Part shown: piece by piece, positions 15,195-24,147 of the stretch | Position numbering within the stretch: position 1 is the stretch's first letter | Layout: the number at the start of each line of letters is the position of its first letter | Assembly: GCF_038150125.1 (NCBI RefSeq) | Contig: NZ_JBBVMF010000003.1 | Span: 248,001-312,000 of the forward strand | Direction: 5' to 3' | DNA length: 64,000 nt | Source of the DNA: SW132 sp038150125 | Lineage (GTDB): Bacteria > Bacteroidota > Rhodothermia > Balneolales > Balneolaceae | Position numbers and translations under genes: made by a program | The notes under the pieces: generated by a model | Told to the model about the DNA's origin: nothing | The model's database searches: none | The model's input: the letters and a program-made list of their open reading frames with translations, nothing else

Positions 15195-15998
15195 TTAAAG
15201 TGTTGGTTTTGCTTCAGTCTGAAGTTTGGGTGACTTCCCGGCGAGGCTTGTTATATTTTCCGCGATGAATTTAAAATCTTTCAGAATAGGGTCACCGGGA
15301 TTCGATTTGATAATCGTCCGCTGATCTTTCACTGAATTTTTTATCGCTATACTGGCTGGTATATACCCGAGATACGTGATCTTTTTCTTCAAAAAGTAAT
15401 CTAAAATGTTATTGAACCGCTCGCATGTACTTTGGGCTGACTCTTCGTCGTTCGCAAAGTTGATGATGCCCGCAAACTGGTAATCCGGATCGATGCCGTA
15501 CACATATTTGCACAACCTGTAGACATCAGAAATGGCCGTGGGTTCATCTACAAGTACAAGCGAGCTTACGTGTGACCTGTCAAGTCCCCAAAGCGTCATT
15601 TCCCCTGCGCCCGCCGGTGTATCTATAATAATAAAGTCGTGATCCGCGGCGAGGTAACCGACAACCTGGTCAAGGGCGTCAATCATAAGATCGGAATCGA
15701 ATGTATGGTGCGCGGGATCGTCTGAGCCGGTCACCAGCGTAATATTACCGCAGCTGTGCGGCAGATCCTCGAGGCCGCATTCGCCGCGTATCCAGTGGGC
15801 AACGCTGTAGGAAATCTGTTCATTAAAAAAGGTTGAACAGTTCGACAGGCCGATATCAGCATCGATCAGCGCCACACGAAACCCGATGCTTTCCAGCATT
15901 TCTGCCGTGTTCACACTGGTCATAGTTTTACCAACGCCGCCTTTACCGCTGACCACAGATACAATAAAAGGTTGATTCGATTGAGTTAAATTCTTCAT
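15195..15998 (-). CDS. flhG: FlhG/FleN, MinD-like ATPase controlling flagellar number
   Basis: A 267-residue MinD/ParA-type ATPase. It has the deviant Walker A VVSGKGGVGKTMTSVNTAEM (residues 14-32), the switch I segment VALIDADIGLSNCS and the Walker B FIIIDTPAGAGEM. FlhG partners with FlhF to set the number and place of flagella at the membrane; in many bacteria it also restrains the sigma-54 flagellar activator. The gene directly follows flhF, with six bases between. It lacks an obvious long amphipathic C-terminal helix, although the last 30 residues contain a basic SLAGKSPKLQTEAKP tail. Confidence 0.9.
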   Translation of the reverse strand: MKNLTQSNQPFIVSVVSGKGGVGKTMTSVNTAEMLESIGFRVALIDADIGLSNCSTFFNEQISYSVAHWIRGECGLEDLPHSCGNITLVTGSDDPAHHTFDSDLMIDALDQVVGYLAADHDFIIIDTPAGAGEMTLWGLDRSHVSSLVLVDEPTAISDVYRLCKYVYGIDPDYQFAGIINFANDEESAQSTCERFNNILDYFLKKKITYLGYIPASIAIKNSVKDQRTIIKSNPGDPILKDFKFIAENITSLAGKSPKLQTEAKPTL

Positions 15999-16004
15999 AG
16001 ACTA

Positions 16005-17543
16005 TCAGTTTTTAAGCACGTTTTGTGCGAACCATGTCGGATCAAATTTATGGAGGCTTTCAGGCAGCGTATCGCCGTTGCTTACAAATCTCGATGGGCA
16101 CCCCATCTGTTTCATAAATGGAATAATGGGTCCCCACTGGCTTACCTCATCCAAATGCGTAATCGCGATAAAATCGGGCTGCAGAGGATGATTAATGGCA
16201 GAAGACTCTTTGAAATAAAATTTGTTGAGTGATGCATTAACCACATAATGAACCTCCAGAGGCTTCAGTGATGCAAGCACCTGCCGTACTTTCCAATACT
16301 GCCGAAATGAGGTTTCCTGTTGTGTGCTGATGGATGGTGAGTCGATCAGGACATGATCATATGCTTCCCACTCTTCCTGGTACTCGGTCACGTCAACACC
16401 CGTTTTAATTGTGTAAAACGGAATATTGTGATCCTCGCAAAAAGGCCTCAAAATAGTGTAATAGGGAGACGTGGCTGCTGATTGGGGCAGAAGTGACACC
16501 ACCGCTACATTCTTCTGCTTCAGGAATCCGGGATGCTGCGTCAGTTTCATGATCAGCTGCGTTTTGCCCGCTCCGGCCGGCCCTGTAAAGAGCAGGTATT
16601 TCTGTAATTTCTTATCTGTTTCGCATTGAATCGCATCACGTATAATTCCCGACAGGTTCGACATGAACAACTCGGTTTGATCATACGGGTCAATTCCTTC
16701 TTTAATAATGGAGCTAAACCAGCCTGCTACAACACTCGTGCTGATTCCGGTCTGTACCAGCTGCTGAAAGGCTGGATGAGAAGCGTAATCAAGGTTCGAG
16801 CTGATGAGTGACGATCCCAGCAATGCCTCAAGCTTATCAAATCGTTTGTGGAGTGCGGTAATTTCCCGCTGCTCACGTCGTGGGCCAGATGTTGGTACCG
16901 ATGAGGTTCTGTTAATTTTCGGGCCGGCGCTTCCAAAACGGGACAGTAAGTCCGGTGTCTCAGATTGCGGACGGTGTGATGAATTCTTTGCAGGTTCAGT
17001 GACCTCAGCCTCAGATGCCTGCTGTTTTTCAGGCTGACTGGCCGGTTTCGGTTCCGATTCCGTCTGCGGTTGAGTTGGCTGGAAGGAGGTCGACGGACGG
17101 GCGCTTGCTCTGCTGTAAAGCGATTGTTTTTGGGGAGCTTGCGACCCATTATTTTGCGACGGAGAAAAAGCAGTTTTTTTGAACGGAGTTTTTTCTGAAC
17201 TCCCTTTTGAACTGTTATCAGTGATATTTTTTCCGTTGAAGGGCTCATTTTTTTCCGCAAACTTCCGGAGCTTCTCCAAATTAGAGCTTACACTGTCTGA
17301 TTGCTCGTCCTTTTGATCGGGTGTTTCGCCTGATCGCTCGAACTGAACACCATTTTGTTGCTCGCTCTCAGAACGCTTTTTGGGCTGCTCAGACTCACTA
17401 TCGGTCTGATCAACAGCAACAGTAATCTGACTTTTGCCGTCGGTATCGTTGCTGTCCAAAATCACAAAGTCATCCCCGTACATCTGCTGGGCACTTTTTT
17501 TGGCCGCTTCAATTGTTTTACCTAAAAATTTCTTGAGTATCAT
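16005..17543 (-). CDS. flhF: FlhF-like flagellar SRP-type GTPase with altered nucleotide motifs
   Basis: A 512-residue protein. Residues 1-45 (MILKKFLGKTIEAAKKSAQQ) match the FlhF N-terminus. Residues 50-220 are a long disordered Q/S/P-rich segment; 225-310 an N-domain-like helical part; the G domain starts near 318 with LLFTGPAGAGKTQLIMKL, an intact P-loop. Later motifs are changed: the usual DTAGR is DSPS (near residue 400) and the usual TKLDE is THLDE. FlhF marks the pole and recruits early flagellar parts. Loss of the G3 motif suggests reduced or absent GTP hydrolysis. The start overlaps the flhA stop by four bases (ATGA), so they are coupled. Confidence 0.85.
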   Translation of the reverse strand: MILKKFLGKTIEAAKKSAQQMYGDDFVILDSNDTDGKSQITVAVDQTDSESEQPKKRSESEQQNGVQFERSGETPDQKDEQSDSVSSNLEKLRKFAEKNEPFNGKNITDNSSKGSSEKTPFKKTAFSPSQNNGSQAPQKQSLYSRASARPSTSFQPTQPQTESEPKPASQPEKQQASEAEVTEPAKNSSHRPQSETPDLLSRFGSAGPKINRTSSVPTSGPRREQREITALHKRFDKLEALLGSSLISSNLDYASHPAFQQLVQTGISTSVVAGWFSSIIKEGIDPYDQTELFMSNLSGIIRDAIQCETDKKLQKYLLFTGPAGAGKTQLIMKLTQHPGFLKQKNVAVVSLLPQSAATSPYYTILRPFCEDHNIPFYTIKTGVDVTEYQEEWEAYDHVLIDSPSISTQQETSFRQYWKVRQVLASLKPLEVHYVVNASLNKFYFKESSAINHPLQPDFIAITHLDEVSQWGPIIPFMKQMGCPSRFVSNGDTLPESLHKFDPTWFAQNVLKN

Positions 17544-19645
17544 GCGGGACTCGGTTCTTCAAGTTCTGCTTGTTGTATCCGGATTCTGTCAAATGTTTTG
17601 AACTGTACATCCGAACTGATGTCGTTATATGACAACACATTAATCTCAGGCAAAATGGGTGCCAAAAACTCAAAAAGAGTGAATCGGAGAACCGGTGAGG
17701 TCAGCAATAGCGGCTCGTATCCCTGCCGGATCATCGAGTCGAACACCTTACTTGAGTTCTGGTAAAGAACCTCAACCATGTCGGGGGTAAGTCCCAGCGT
17801 ATTGCTGTTTAAGCTGCCCTGCTGAGCCTGCCCGATGAGGTGAGACTCCAGGTTAGAATCCATCATCACTACAACTACTTCATTGGTCTCAGTGGCAAAC
17901 TGCCGCGTGATGGTTTCAGCCAGCGCCGCCCGTGAGTACTCCGTAAGTACATCGGTGTTGTTGGTTTTCTGGCAGTGATCAGCCAGCGTTTCCAAAATGG
18001 TAACCAGATCTTTCACAGGAATTCGCTCACGGAGCAGTCTCTTAAGCACTTTCTGGATGTCGCCAATCTTGAGGCCGTCCGGAATGAGTTCTTCAACCAG
18101 TGCGGGATGCTGCTCTTTAATATTGTCTATCAGGCGCTGTACCATCTGCCGGTCAACAAGCTTATGTGCATTTTTCTTCAGAACTTCCATCAGGTGGGTA
18201 GTGATAACCGCCCCGGCTTCAATAACTGAAAGCCCGTATTTTTCCGCCTGTGACTTATTTTTTCCGCTGATCCAGATTGCGTCCATTCCAAATGTCGGGT
18301 CTTTTGTTTCAATCCCCTGGATATCCGGTTTGAAATCAGCCGGCAATAGAGCGAGATGATACCCCGGCAGCAGTTCTCCTTTCCCCTGAACGATACCGCG
18401 CATTTTAATAACGTAGTTGTTGGCATCAAGCTGAACGTTATCGCGAATCCTGATAGAAGGGATGATGATCCCAAACTCAGAAGCCAGCTGTTTACGGAGC
18501 GATGTCATCCGTTCAAGCAGATCGCCGCCATTTTCTTTTTCTACCATGGGGATCAGGCTGTAGCCAATTTCCAGCTCAAGCGTATCAAGCAGCAGGTAAT
18601 CCTCTACTTTATCTTCAGCGCTGTTTTCAATCTGATGACTTTCCTGCTCGTCACTTTCAATTTGTTCAATGGTCTCGGTTTTATGCTTTTTGTAAGCGAG
18701 GAAAGCGAATAATCCGGCGATCGACCAGAAGGGAATCACCGGCAATCCGGGGAGCGCACCGATTGCAAACACAAAGACAGCTCCGATCATCACGGTTTTT
18801 GGATTGCCCAGAAGTTGCCCCGTGATTTCATCACTAAGGTTACCTTCTGATGCTGCCCGCGACACAATAATACCGGCGGATGTTGAGATCAGCAGAGCCG
18901 GAATCTGAGAGACCAAACCGTCACCAATTGTGAGCAGCATGTAGAGCTCAGCTGCTTCCCCGATCGACATGCCCTGCTGGGCCGTTCCGATAATCAAACC
19001 GGCAATAATGTTGATGAAAGTGATAAGGAGTCCAGCAATAACATCGCCACGCACAAACTTACTGGCACCATCCATAGCTCCATAAAAGTCGGCTTCCCTT
19101 GAAATTTCTTCCCGTCGCTGCTTGGCCTCCTCGTCGCTGATCAGCCCCGAGCTCAGGTCCGCGTCGATCGACATCTGTTTCCCCGGCATAGCGTCCAGGG
19201 TAAATCGTGCAGCTACCTCGGCAATACGCGTGGCACCTTTGGTAATCACCACAAAGTTGATGATCACAAGCACAGCGAACATAATAATTCCGATCACAAA
19301 GTTACCCTGCACAATAAACCCGCCAAACGATTCAATAATCGATCCGGCGTACCCCTCACTCAAAATCAGCCGGGTGGTGCCCACGTTGAGGGAGAGGCGG
19401 AAAAGGGTTAAGATAAGCAGCATTCCGGGGAACACGGCAAACTGAAGCGGTTTGAGCGTGTAAAACGCCACCAGCACTACGATGAGCGAGAGGGAAACAT
19501 TGAGGGCCAGGAAGAAATCCATCAGCGCCGCAGGCAGCGGCACAATCATAATCATCAAAATGATGATGACACTCGATGAGATCAGCACGTCCGTTTTAAA
19601 GAACATGCCTTTCATATTATCAAAACTAAATCCTTGTGCTGCCAT
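17540..19645 (-). CDS. flhA: Flagellar export gate protein FlhA
   Basis: A 701-residue inner-membrane protein of the flagellar type III export gate. The first 340 residues hold eight membrane segments. Between them lies the conserved cytoplasmic loop (FHIPEP-equivalent), here with ARFTLDAMPGKQMSIDADLS, the FlhA/InvA family signature. The C-terminal cytoplasmic domain from about residue 350 binds chaperone-substrate complexes and forms the nonamer ring. Length and order agree with the family. It starts eight bases after the flhB stop and overlaps flhF. Confidence 0.95.
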   Translation of the reverse strand: MAAQGFSFDNMKGMFFKTDVLISSSVIIILMIMIVPLPAALMDFFLALNVSLSLIVVLVAFYTLKPLQFAVFPGMLLILTLFRLSLNVGTTRLILSEGYAGSIIESFGGFIVQGNFVIGIIMFAVLVIINFVVITKGATRIAEVAARFTLDAMPGKQMSIDADLSSGLISDEEAKQRREEISREADFYGAMDGASKFVRGDVIAGLLITFINIIAGLIIGTAQQGMSIGEAAELYMLLTIGDGLVSQIPALLISTSAGIIVSRAASEGNLSDEITGQLLGNPKTVMIGAVFVFAIGALPGLPVIPFWSIAGLFAFLAYKKHKTETIEQIESDEQESHQIENSAEDKVEDYLLLDTLELEIGYSLIPMVEKENGGDLLERMTSLRKQLASEFGIIIPSIRIRDNVQLDANNYVIKMRGIVQGKGELLPGYHLALLPADFKPDIQGIETKDPTFGMDAIWISGKNKSQAEKYGLSVIEAGAVITTHLMEVLKKNAHKLVDRQMVQRLIDNIKEQHPALVEELIPDGLKIGDIQKVLKRLLRERIPVKDLVTILETLADHCQKTNNTDVLTEYSRAALAETITRQFATETNEVVVVMMDSNLESHLIGQAQQGSLNSNTLGLTPDMVEVLYQNSSKVFDSMIRQGYEPLLLTSPVLRFTLFEFLAPILPEINVLSYNDISSDVQFKTFDRIRIQQAELEEPSPA

Positions 19646-19653
19646 GGAGGAGC

Positions 19654-20730
19654 TTAAATGTTGGTTTTATTCTTCAGTTTGTAGATGTAGCCAAGAATCT
19701 CGGCTACTGCCTTATAAAGATCAGCCGGGATGTACTCGTCTTCCTCGGCTGTGGCAAAAAGTGCTTGTGCAACCGGTTTGTTCTCTACAATTGGTATGCC
19801 ATAATGCTTAGCGAGTTCTTTTATCCTCAGTGCTTTCAGCCGCTGGCCTTTCGCCATCACGATCGGCGCATCATTATTGTCGGGGTCGTAACGGAGGGCA
19901 ATGGCGTAGTGTGTAGGATTGGTGACCACTACATCGGAGTTCAGCACCGCATGATCGAGACGTTTACGCTGCCTCAAAGACATTCCAAATTTTTTCCGCT
20001 GAGATTTCACATGCGGGTCACCTTCCATCTGCTTGTACTCATCTTTTACTTCCTGCTTGCTCATCCGCAGATCTTTATGATGCTTAAACCGCTGATAAAC
20101 CGCATCGGCTACCGACAGGATAAAAAGTGCAGCGAGAATGCGCCCCACGAACATCAGCACATATACACCCGACTCGCTGATGCTCGACTCCATTGGCAAA
20201 AGCATAAATGAAAGGAAGTGCTCGATATCGTTTTTCACGGTATAATAAACCACGATCGACACAACCATCAGTTTGATGATGCCCTTGGCAAGTTCAACAA
20301 CCCCGTGGGAAGAGAAGATTTTCTTGATTCCATTAATGGGATTCAGTTTGCTGGCCTTAGGAGCTATCGCTTTCGTGCTGAAGGCAGCACCTGTCTGGGC
20401 AACATTTACAATTACGGCCGTGAGCATAAGCACGATGAGTGCCGGCGCCATCATCTCAAACCCTAAAATCATCGCCTGTTCGAGATACTCCATGGCGTGG
20501 TCCTGGTTATCAAGAGCCATTCCGGAATTGATAAAAAACGTTTCAAACAGCTCCTCTACTTTCCCGTAAATCATGCCGCCTGAACCTACAAAAACCATGA
20601 TCGAAACAATCATAAGCACCACGGACGAGACTTCCTTACTGATGCTGACATTCCCTTCCTCGCGAGCTTTTTCAAGCTTGCGCTGCGTGGGTTCCTCCGT
20701 TTATTCCTGGTCGCTGTTTTTGTCAGACAT
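19654..20730 (-). pseudogene. flhB: Flagellar export protein FlhB with a nonsense codon at position 10
   Basis: The full frame from the ATG at 20730 is MSDKNSDQE, then TAA (20701-20703), then TEEPTQRKLEKAREEGNVSI. The rest of FlhB follows without damage: four membrane segments, the self-cleavage site VTNPTHYAIAL and the C-terminal domain. Family members have EKTEEPTxRKLxxAR here, so the stop replaces a lysine codon AAA by one base change. Without read-through or a repaired base, translation could restart only at the GTG/ATG cluster near 20622, which would lose about 36 N-terminal residues including the conserved RKLEKAREEG helix. The intact remainder suggests a recent mutation, read-through or a sequence error. 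All other flagellar genes look intact. Confidence 0.85.
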
Positions 20731-21115
20731 AATACATAGTGGTTGATCTCTGTCTGTATAGTTTCAAATACAGTACCAATCTTCTATGTGATGCTGACGG
20801 GCTCAGGGCCACATTCCCCGGAAAGGTATCGGGATAAATTCTCCATCATAAGGAAAAGATTTCCAACCCCCCGGATGAACGGATACAACGCTGAACAGAC
20901 GGTAGCGGGAAAAACTTTCTGCTTGCAGGAAATCCGTGTTGCCGGTGGCAGAATCATCTATTTAAATAAACCTGCACTAAGAATGCGCTAATAAAATGCC
21001 GTCAAACGGTTGCTGAGGGGTGATTACTGGACAGCAGACTTACCAGAGCTGAGGGTTGTTTAGGCACTGAAATAGCGGATGGCATAGAATTTGATCTACA
21101 CGAGGGGCAGGCCGT
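20731..21115. other. Divergent intergenic region between flhB and flgF
   Basis: No gene is seen in this stretch. It must hold the promoters of the flhB operon (leftward) and of the flgF operon (rightward). A sigma-54-like element for the rightward operon lies at 21080-21095. I found no equally good element for the leftward operon. Confidence 0.5.
21080..21095 (+). promoter_or_regulatory. Candidate sigma-54 promoter for flgF-flgG-flgA-flgH-flgI
   Basis: TGGCATAGAATTTGAT fits the -24/-12 consensus TGGCAY-R-N4-TTGCW with correct spacing and a single mismatch (A in place of C at the -12 element). It lies 84 bases before the preferred flgF start. A sigma-54 activator gene is in the same locus (30854-32275), which supports the reading. 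Confidence 0.5.
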
Positions 21116-21178
21116 TTGCATGGCTGCAACATTATTGACGCTGCGACTATCGCGGCATTAACAGATTTTCAAAACGCT

Positions 21179-21916
21179 ATGATCGACAGATTTCAGGCTC
21201 AGATGCAGGCATTGCAGATGCTCTCACGGGCACAAGATGTAACTGCAGACAATCTAGCAAATATCAACACGCCCGGTTTTAAAGGGAATAAGCTGTTTCA
21301 CCGGCTGATGTCGGAGCAAATTAACGGCCAGGATGTACAAACAACCGTTGATATGCAGCAAATTGATCTCTCGCAGGGCGTATTAGAGCCCACTGGCAAT
21401 ACCTTCGACTTTGGAATTGACGGGAAGGGATTTTTTGCGGTTGAAGAAAATGGCGAATCATACCTGACACGTGACGGACGCTTTAGTCTCGACTCAGACG
21501 GCTACCTGCTGAATAGTAAAGGAGCAAACGTAATCGGGGACTCAGGCGCCATTCATATACCTGAATATTTTCAGGCAACAGGTGATGGCAGCGGGATAGA
21601 TCTCGCCGTTGGTAAAGACGGCACGCTTAGGCTAAACGGGGAAGTATATGATCAGCTCAAAATTGTGGGTGTAAATGACCCTTCAAGCCTTGAAAGAAAA
21701 GGATCAAACTATTTTTCAGCACCGGCATCACAACTGGTGGATGTGTCTGGTGAAAGCAATGTAATGCAGGGATTTTACGAGAAAGGAAATGTTGAACCGC
21801 TACAGGAAATGGTGGATATGATGCGAAACTCGCAAATGTTTGAAGCCCAGCAGCGGGCTATGAGAACAACCGATGAAACCCTTGCTCAGGCAACTTCCAG
21901 CCTCGGCCGATTTTAA
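21179..21916 (+). CDS. flgF: Flagellar proximal rod protein FlgF
   Basis: About 245 residues. The N-terminus MIDRFQAQMQALQMLSRAQD then VTADNLANINTPGFKGNK is the rod/hook protein signature (xxNLANxNTxGFK). The middle contains FDFGIDGKGFFAVEE and LTRDGRFSLDSDGYLLN, and the C-terminus ends with NVEPLQEMVDMMRNSQMFEA. FlgF forms part of the proximal rod in the periplasm. I choose the ATG at 21179, because family members begin there; an in-frame ATG at 21116 would add 21 unrelated residues and lie only ten bases from the expected transcription start. flgG follows after 21 bases. Confidence 0.9.
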   Translation: MIDRFQAQMQALQMLSRAQDVTADNLANINTPGFKGNKLFHRLMSEQINGQDVQTTVDMQQIDLSQGVLEPTGNTFDFGIDGKGFFAVEENGESYLTRDGRFSLDSDGYLLNSKGANVIGDSGAIHIPEYFQATGDGSGIDLAVGKDGTLRLNGEVYDQLKIVGVNDPSSLERKGSNYFSAPASQLVDVSGESNVMQGFYEKGNVEPLQEMVDMMRNSQMFEAQQRAMRTTDETLAQATSSLGRF

Positions 21917-21937
21917 TTTAAATAACAGGTAAAACGT

Positions 21938-22732
21938 ATGTTCAGAGCATTAACAACCGGCGCACTTGGAATGAGTGCCCAGCAAAAATCAGTAGATAAC
22001 ATCGCGAATAACCTCGCGAACGTTGGTACAACAGGTTACAAGCGCACGACTATTGCGTTCCAGGATCTGTTCTACGAAAATGTGGAATCATCAAAACATG
22101 GATCGGCGGCAAACCGAATCTCCAATGATGCCCCGTCACTTCAGATTGGCCACGGATCACGCGCAGTAGCAACGATTCGAAACTTTTCCCAGGGATCTAT
22201 CACGGAAACCGGCAACGCGCTCGATCTTGCAATCAGCGGATCAGGTTTCTTCCAGGTGGAAATGCCTGATGGATCTGTCGCGTATACACGGGACGGAAAT
22301 TTCAGCCGTGATTCTACCGGTATGCTTGTCAATAACTCCGGGTTACCACTGGCCGATCAAATTGAAATACCAGAAGATGCTGTGGGCGTGAGTATCTCAC
22401 AGGAAGGCATTGTAACCGCACAAATGGCGGGCGATGGCACGGCTATAGATTTGGGCCAAATTGAACTTGCCAAGTTTGTGAACCCCGGCGGGCTCGAAGC
22501 ACTGGGCGACAACCTCTTTTCAGAATCTGAAGCATCGGGCCTGCCTTTCTACGGCACGCCGGGAATGGAAAGTTTTGGCGTCATGCGCCAGGGTTTCCTC
22601 GAGCAGTCGAACGTGGATATTGTGAAGGAGATGGTAAACCTTATTGAGGCGCAGCGTGCCTACGAAACCAATTCCAAGATGGTTCAGACGGCAGAAGATA
22701 TGATGTCAATGACCAACCAGATAAAACGATAA
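21938..22732 (+). CDS. flgG: Flagellar distal rod protein FlgG
   Basis: A 264-residue rod protein. It starts MFRALTTGALGMSAQQKSVD and has NIANNLANVGTTGYKRTTIA, the FlgG form of the rod signature, followed by FQDLFYENVE. The C-terminal EMVNLIEAQRAYETNSKMVQ is also diagnostic. Length equals that of the family (about 260). It builds the distal rod, extending through the peptidoglycan and outer-membrane rings. Second gene of the rod and ring operon. Confidence 0.95.
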   Translation: MFRALTTGALGMSAQQKSVDNIANNLANVGTTGYKRTTIAFQDLFYENVESSKHGSAANRISNDAPSLQIGHGSRAVATIRNFSQGSITETGNALDLAISGSGFFQVEMPDGSVAYTRDGNFSRDSTGMLVNNSGLPLADQIEIPEDAVGVSISQEGIVTAQMAGDGTAIDLGQIELAKFVNPGGLEALGDNLFSESEASGLPFYGTPGMESFGVMRQGFLEQSNVDIVKEMVNLIEAQRAYETNSKMVQTAEDMMSMTNQIKR

Positions 22733-22739
22733 CAGACCC

Positions 22740-23528
22740 GTGATCCTCATAATTATGATGACACTTTCACTCCTTGGGGGGCAATCTCCCGCAGAACCGC
22801 ACATCAGCCCGCAAACGCCGGATGCTGCACATACCTGGCAGTTTGAACGAACTGATCTCGATATTGCAGATACGCCCTCAGCCCAGAAAACGGGTGGCGA
22901 AACAAGAGAGGTCATTATCAGGAAAGCGTTAAATGCTTTAAATACCAGCCACGATTCAGATGCGTACCGGTTCTCGGTAACACCGCGATGGATACCCGGC
23001 AGCCTGGAGCGGGTTGATGCAGCCAAAATCACCTCGGTTGAGCCGGAAGGCAATGTTGAGCGCTATACCAACTTCACGGTCACCTATCGCGAGAGAGGCC
23101 GAACACAAACGGCAAACGTACAGCTAATGGTGGAAACAGAGCGGATGCTTCCGGTTGCGACTCAGCGAATTATGAGTGGTGACATTCTGGAGAACAGATC
23201 ACTTGAAATGCGCTGGGTGTCGGTTCCATACGATCGCGGGCAGCTGGTGGAACAGATCAATGAAATTGAGGGGAAAACACTGCGGCGAACTCTTTCTGAT
23301 GGGCAGCCTATTCGGTATGCCGACATCAGCTCAGACTACCTGGTGGAAGCAGGCGATACGGTAGAAATGATTTATGAACAAAACGGCTTGCGGATTGTAA
23401 TTGAAGGAGAAGCCCGGCAGAGTGGTGCCCAAGATGATGAGATTACGATTTACAACAAAGAAACCCGAAAACGATACGTGGGCAAAGTAAGCAGCCCGGG
23501 AGTAGTACTATGGAAAGGAACACTATGA
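22740..23528 (+). CDS. flgA: P-ring assembly chaperone FlgA
   Basis: A 262-residue periplasmic protein with a weak signal peptide (hydrophobic residues 2-13). The C-terminal half carries the SAF domain seen in FlgA: VATQRIMSGDILENRSLEMR, GKTLRRTLSDGQPIRYADIS and GDTVEMIYEQNGLRIVIEGE. FlgA assists the polymerisation of FlgI into the P ring. The start is a GTG at 22740, seven bases after the flgG stop; ATG codons at 22755 and 22758 are alternatives. It overlaps the next gene by 19 bases if the far upstream flgH start is used. Confidence 0.85.
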   Translation: MILIIMMTLSLLGGQSPAEPHISPQTPDAAHTWQFERTDLDIADTPSAQKTGGETREVIIRKALNALNTSHDSDAYRFSVTPRWIPGSLERVDAAKITSVEPEGNVERYTNFTVTYRERGRTQTANVQLMVETERMLPVATQRIMSGDILENRSLEMRWVSVPYDRGQLVEQINEIEGKTLRRTLSDGQPIRYADISSDYLVEAGDTVEMIYEQNGLRIVIEGEARQSGAQDDEITIYNKETRKRYVGKVSSPGVVLWKGTL

Positions 23529-24130
23529 AATTAGGATTTGCAGTAACCATTTTAGTTCTGCTGCTGTCGGCTCAGTCGGCTGCAGTTGCGCAACAGTCGC
23601 TGTTCAGCGATGTAAAAGCCAACCAGGTGGGCGACATCATCACCGTTGTGCTCACTGAAAATATTTCGGGCAGTTCTACAGCGGATAATCGCCGCTCGTC
23701 GAACTCAAACGGTTCTGCATCGGGCTCGGTGTCGGGCAATTTTATCCCGTTTGAACCGACCTTTGGAGGGGATGCCCAGGTAAACTACGGGGCCGATGCG
23801 CAAAACCGTTCAAACCAGCGCCAGCTTCTGGAAGGTTTGATGAGCGTTCAGATTATTGAAGTTACAGCTCTTGGAGACCTGATTGTTGAGGGCACGCGGT
23901 CAACTGAAATTAACGGGGAAACCCATGAAATGAGCCTGACCGGCATTATTCGCCAGAATGACGTGGACAGCCGGAACCGGGTGCTGTCATACCGGGTGGC
24001 TAACGCAAATATCAGCTACCAGCAGAAAGGCGGACTGTATGAGATCACCAAAAAACAGGGGCGCATTCGTCGAATTGTGCTTGGCGGTGTTGGACTGGTA
24101 CTTGGTGCTGCAATTTTTATGAACCAGTAA
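23510..24130 (+). CDS. flgH: Flagellar L-ring protein FlgH
   Basis: About 206 residues (or 201 from the second ATG at 23525, which gives a better signal peptide, MKLGFAVTILVLLLSAQSAA). The FlgH signature is present: SLFSDVKANQVGDIITVVLT, then a Ser/Asn/Gly-rich loop, LLEGLMSVQIIEVTALGDLI and LSLTGIIRQNDVDSRNRVLS-like text near the C-terminus. FlgH forms the outer-membrane ring. Unlike in E. coli, the cleavage region AVAQQ has no lipobox cysteine, so it seems not to be a lipoprotein. The end has a hydrophobic VGLVLGAAIFMNQ stretch. Confidence 0.9.
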   Translation: MERNTMKLGFAVTILVLLLSAQSAAVAQQSLFSDVKANQVGDIITVVLTENISGSSTADNRRSSNSNGSASGSVSGNFIPFEPTFGGDAQVNYGADAQNRSNQRQLLEGLMSVQIIEVTALGDLIVEGTRSTEINGETHEMSLTGIIRQNDVDSRNRVLSYRVANANISYQQKGGLYEITKKQGRIRRIVLGGVGLVLGAAIFMNQ

Positions 24131-24147
24131 TTTGCGAGATTCAGACA

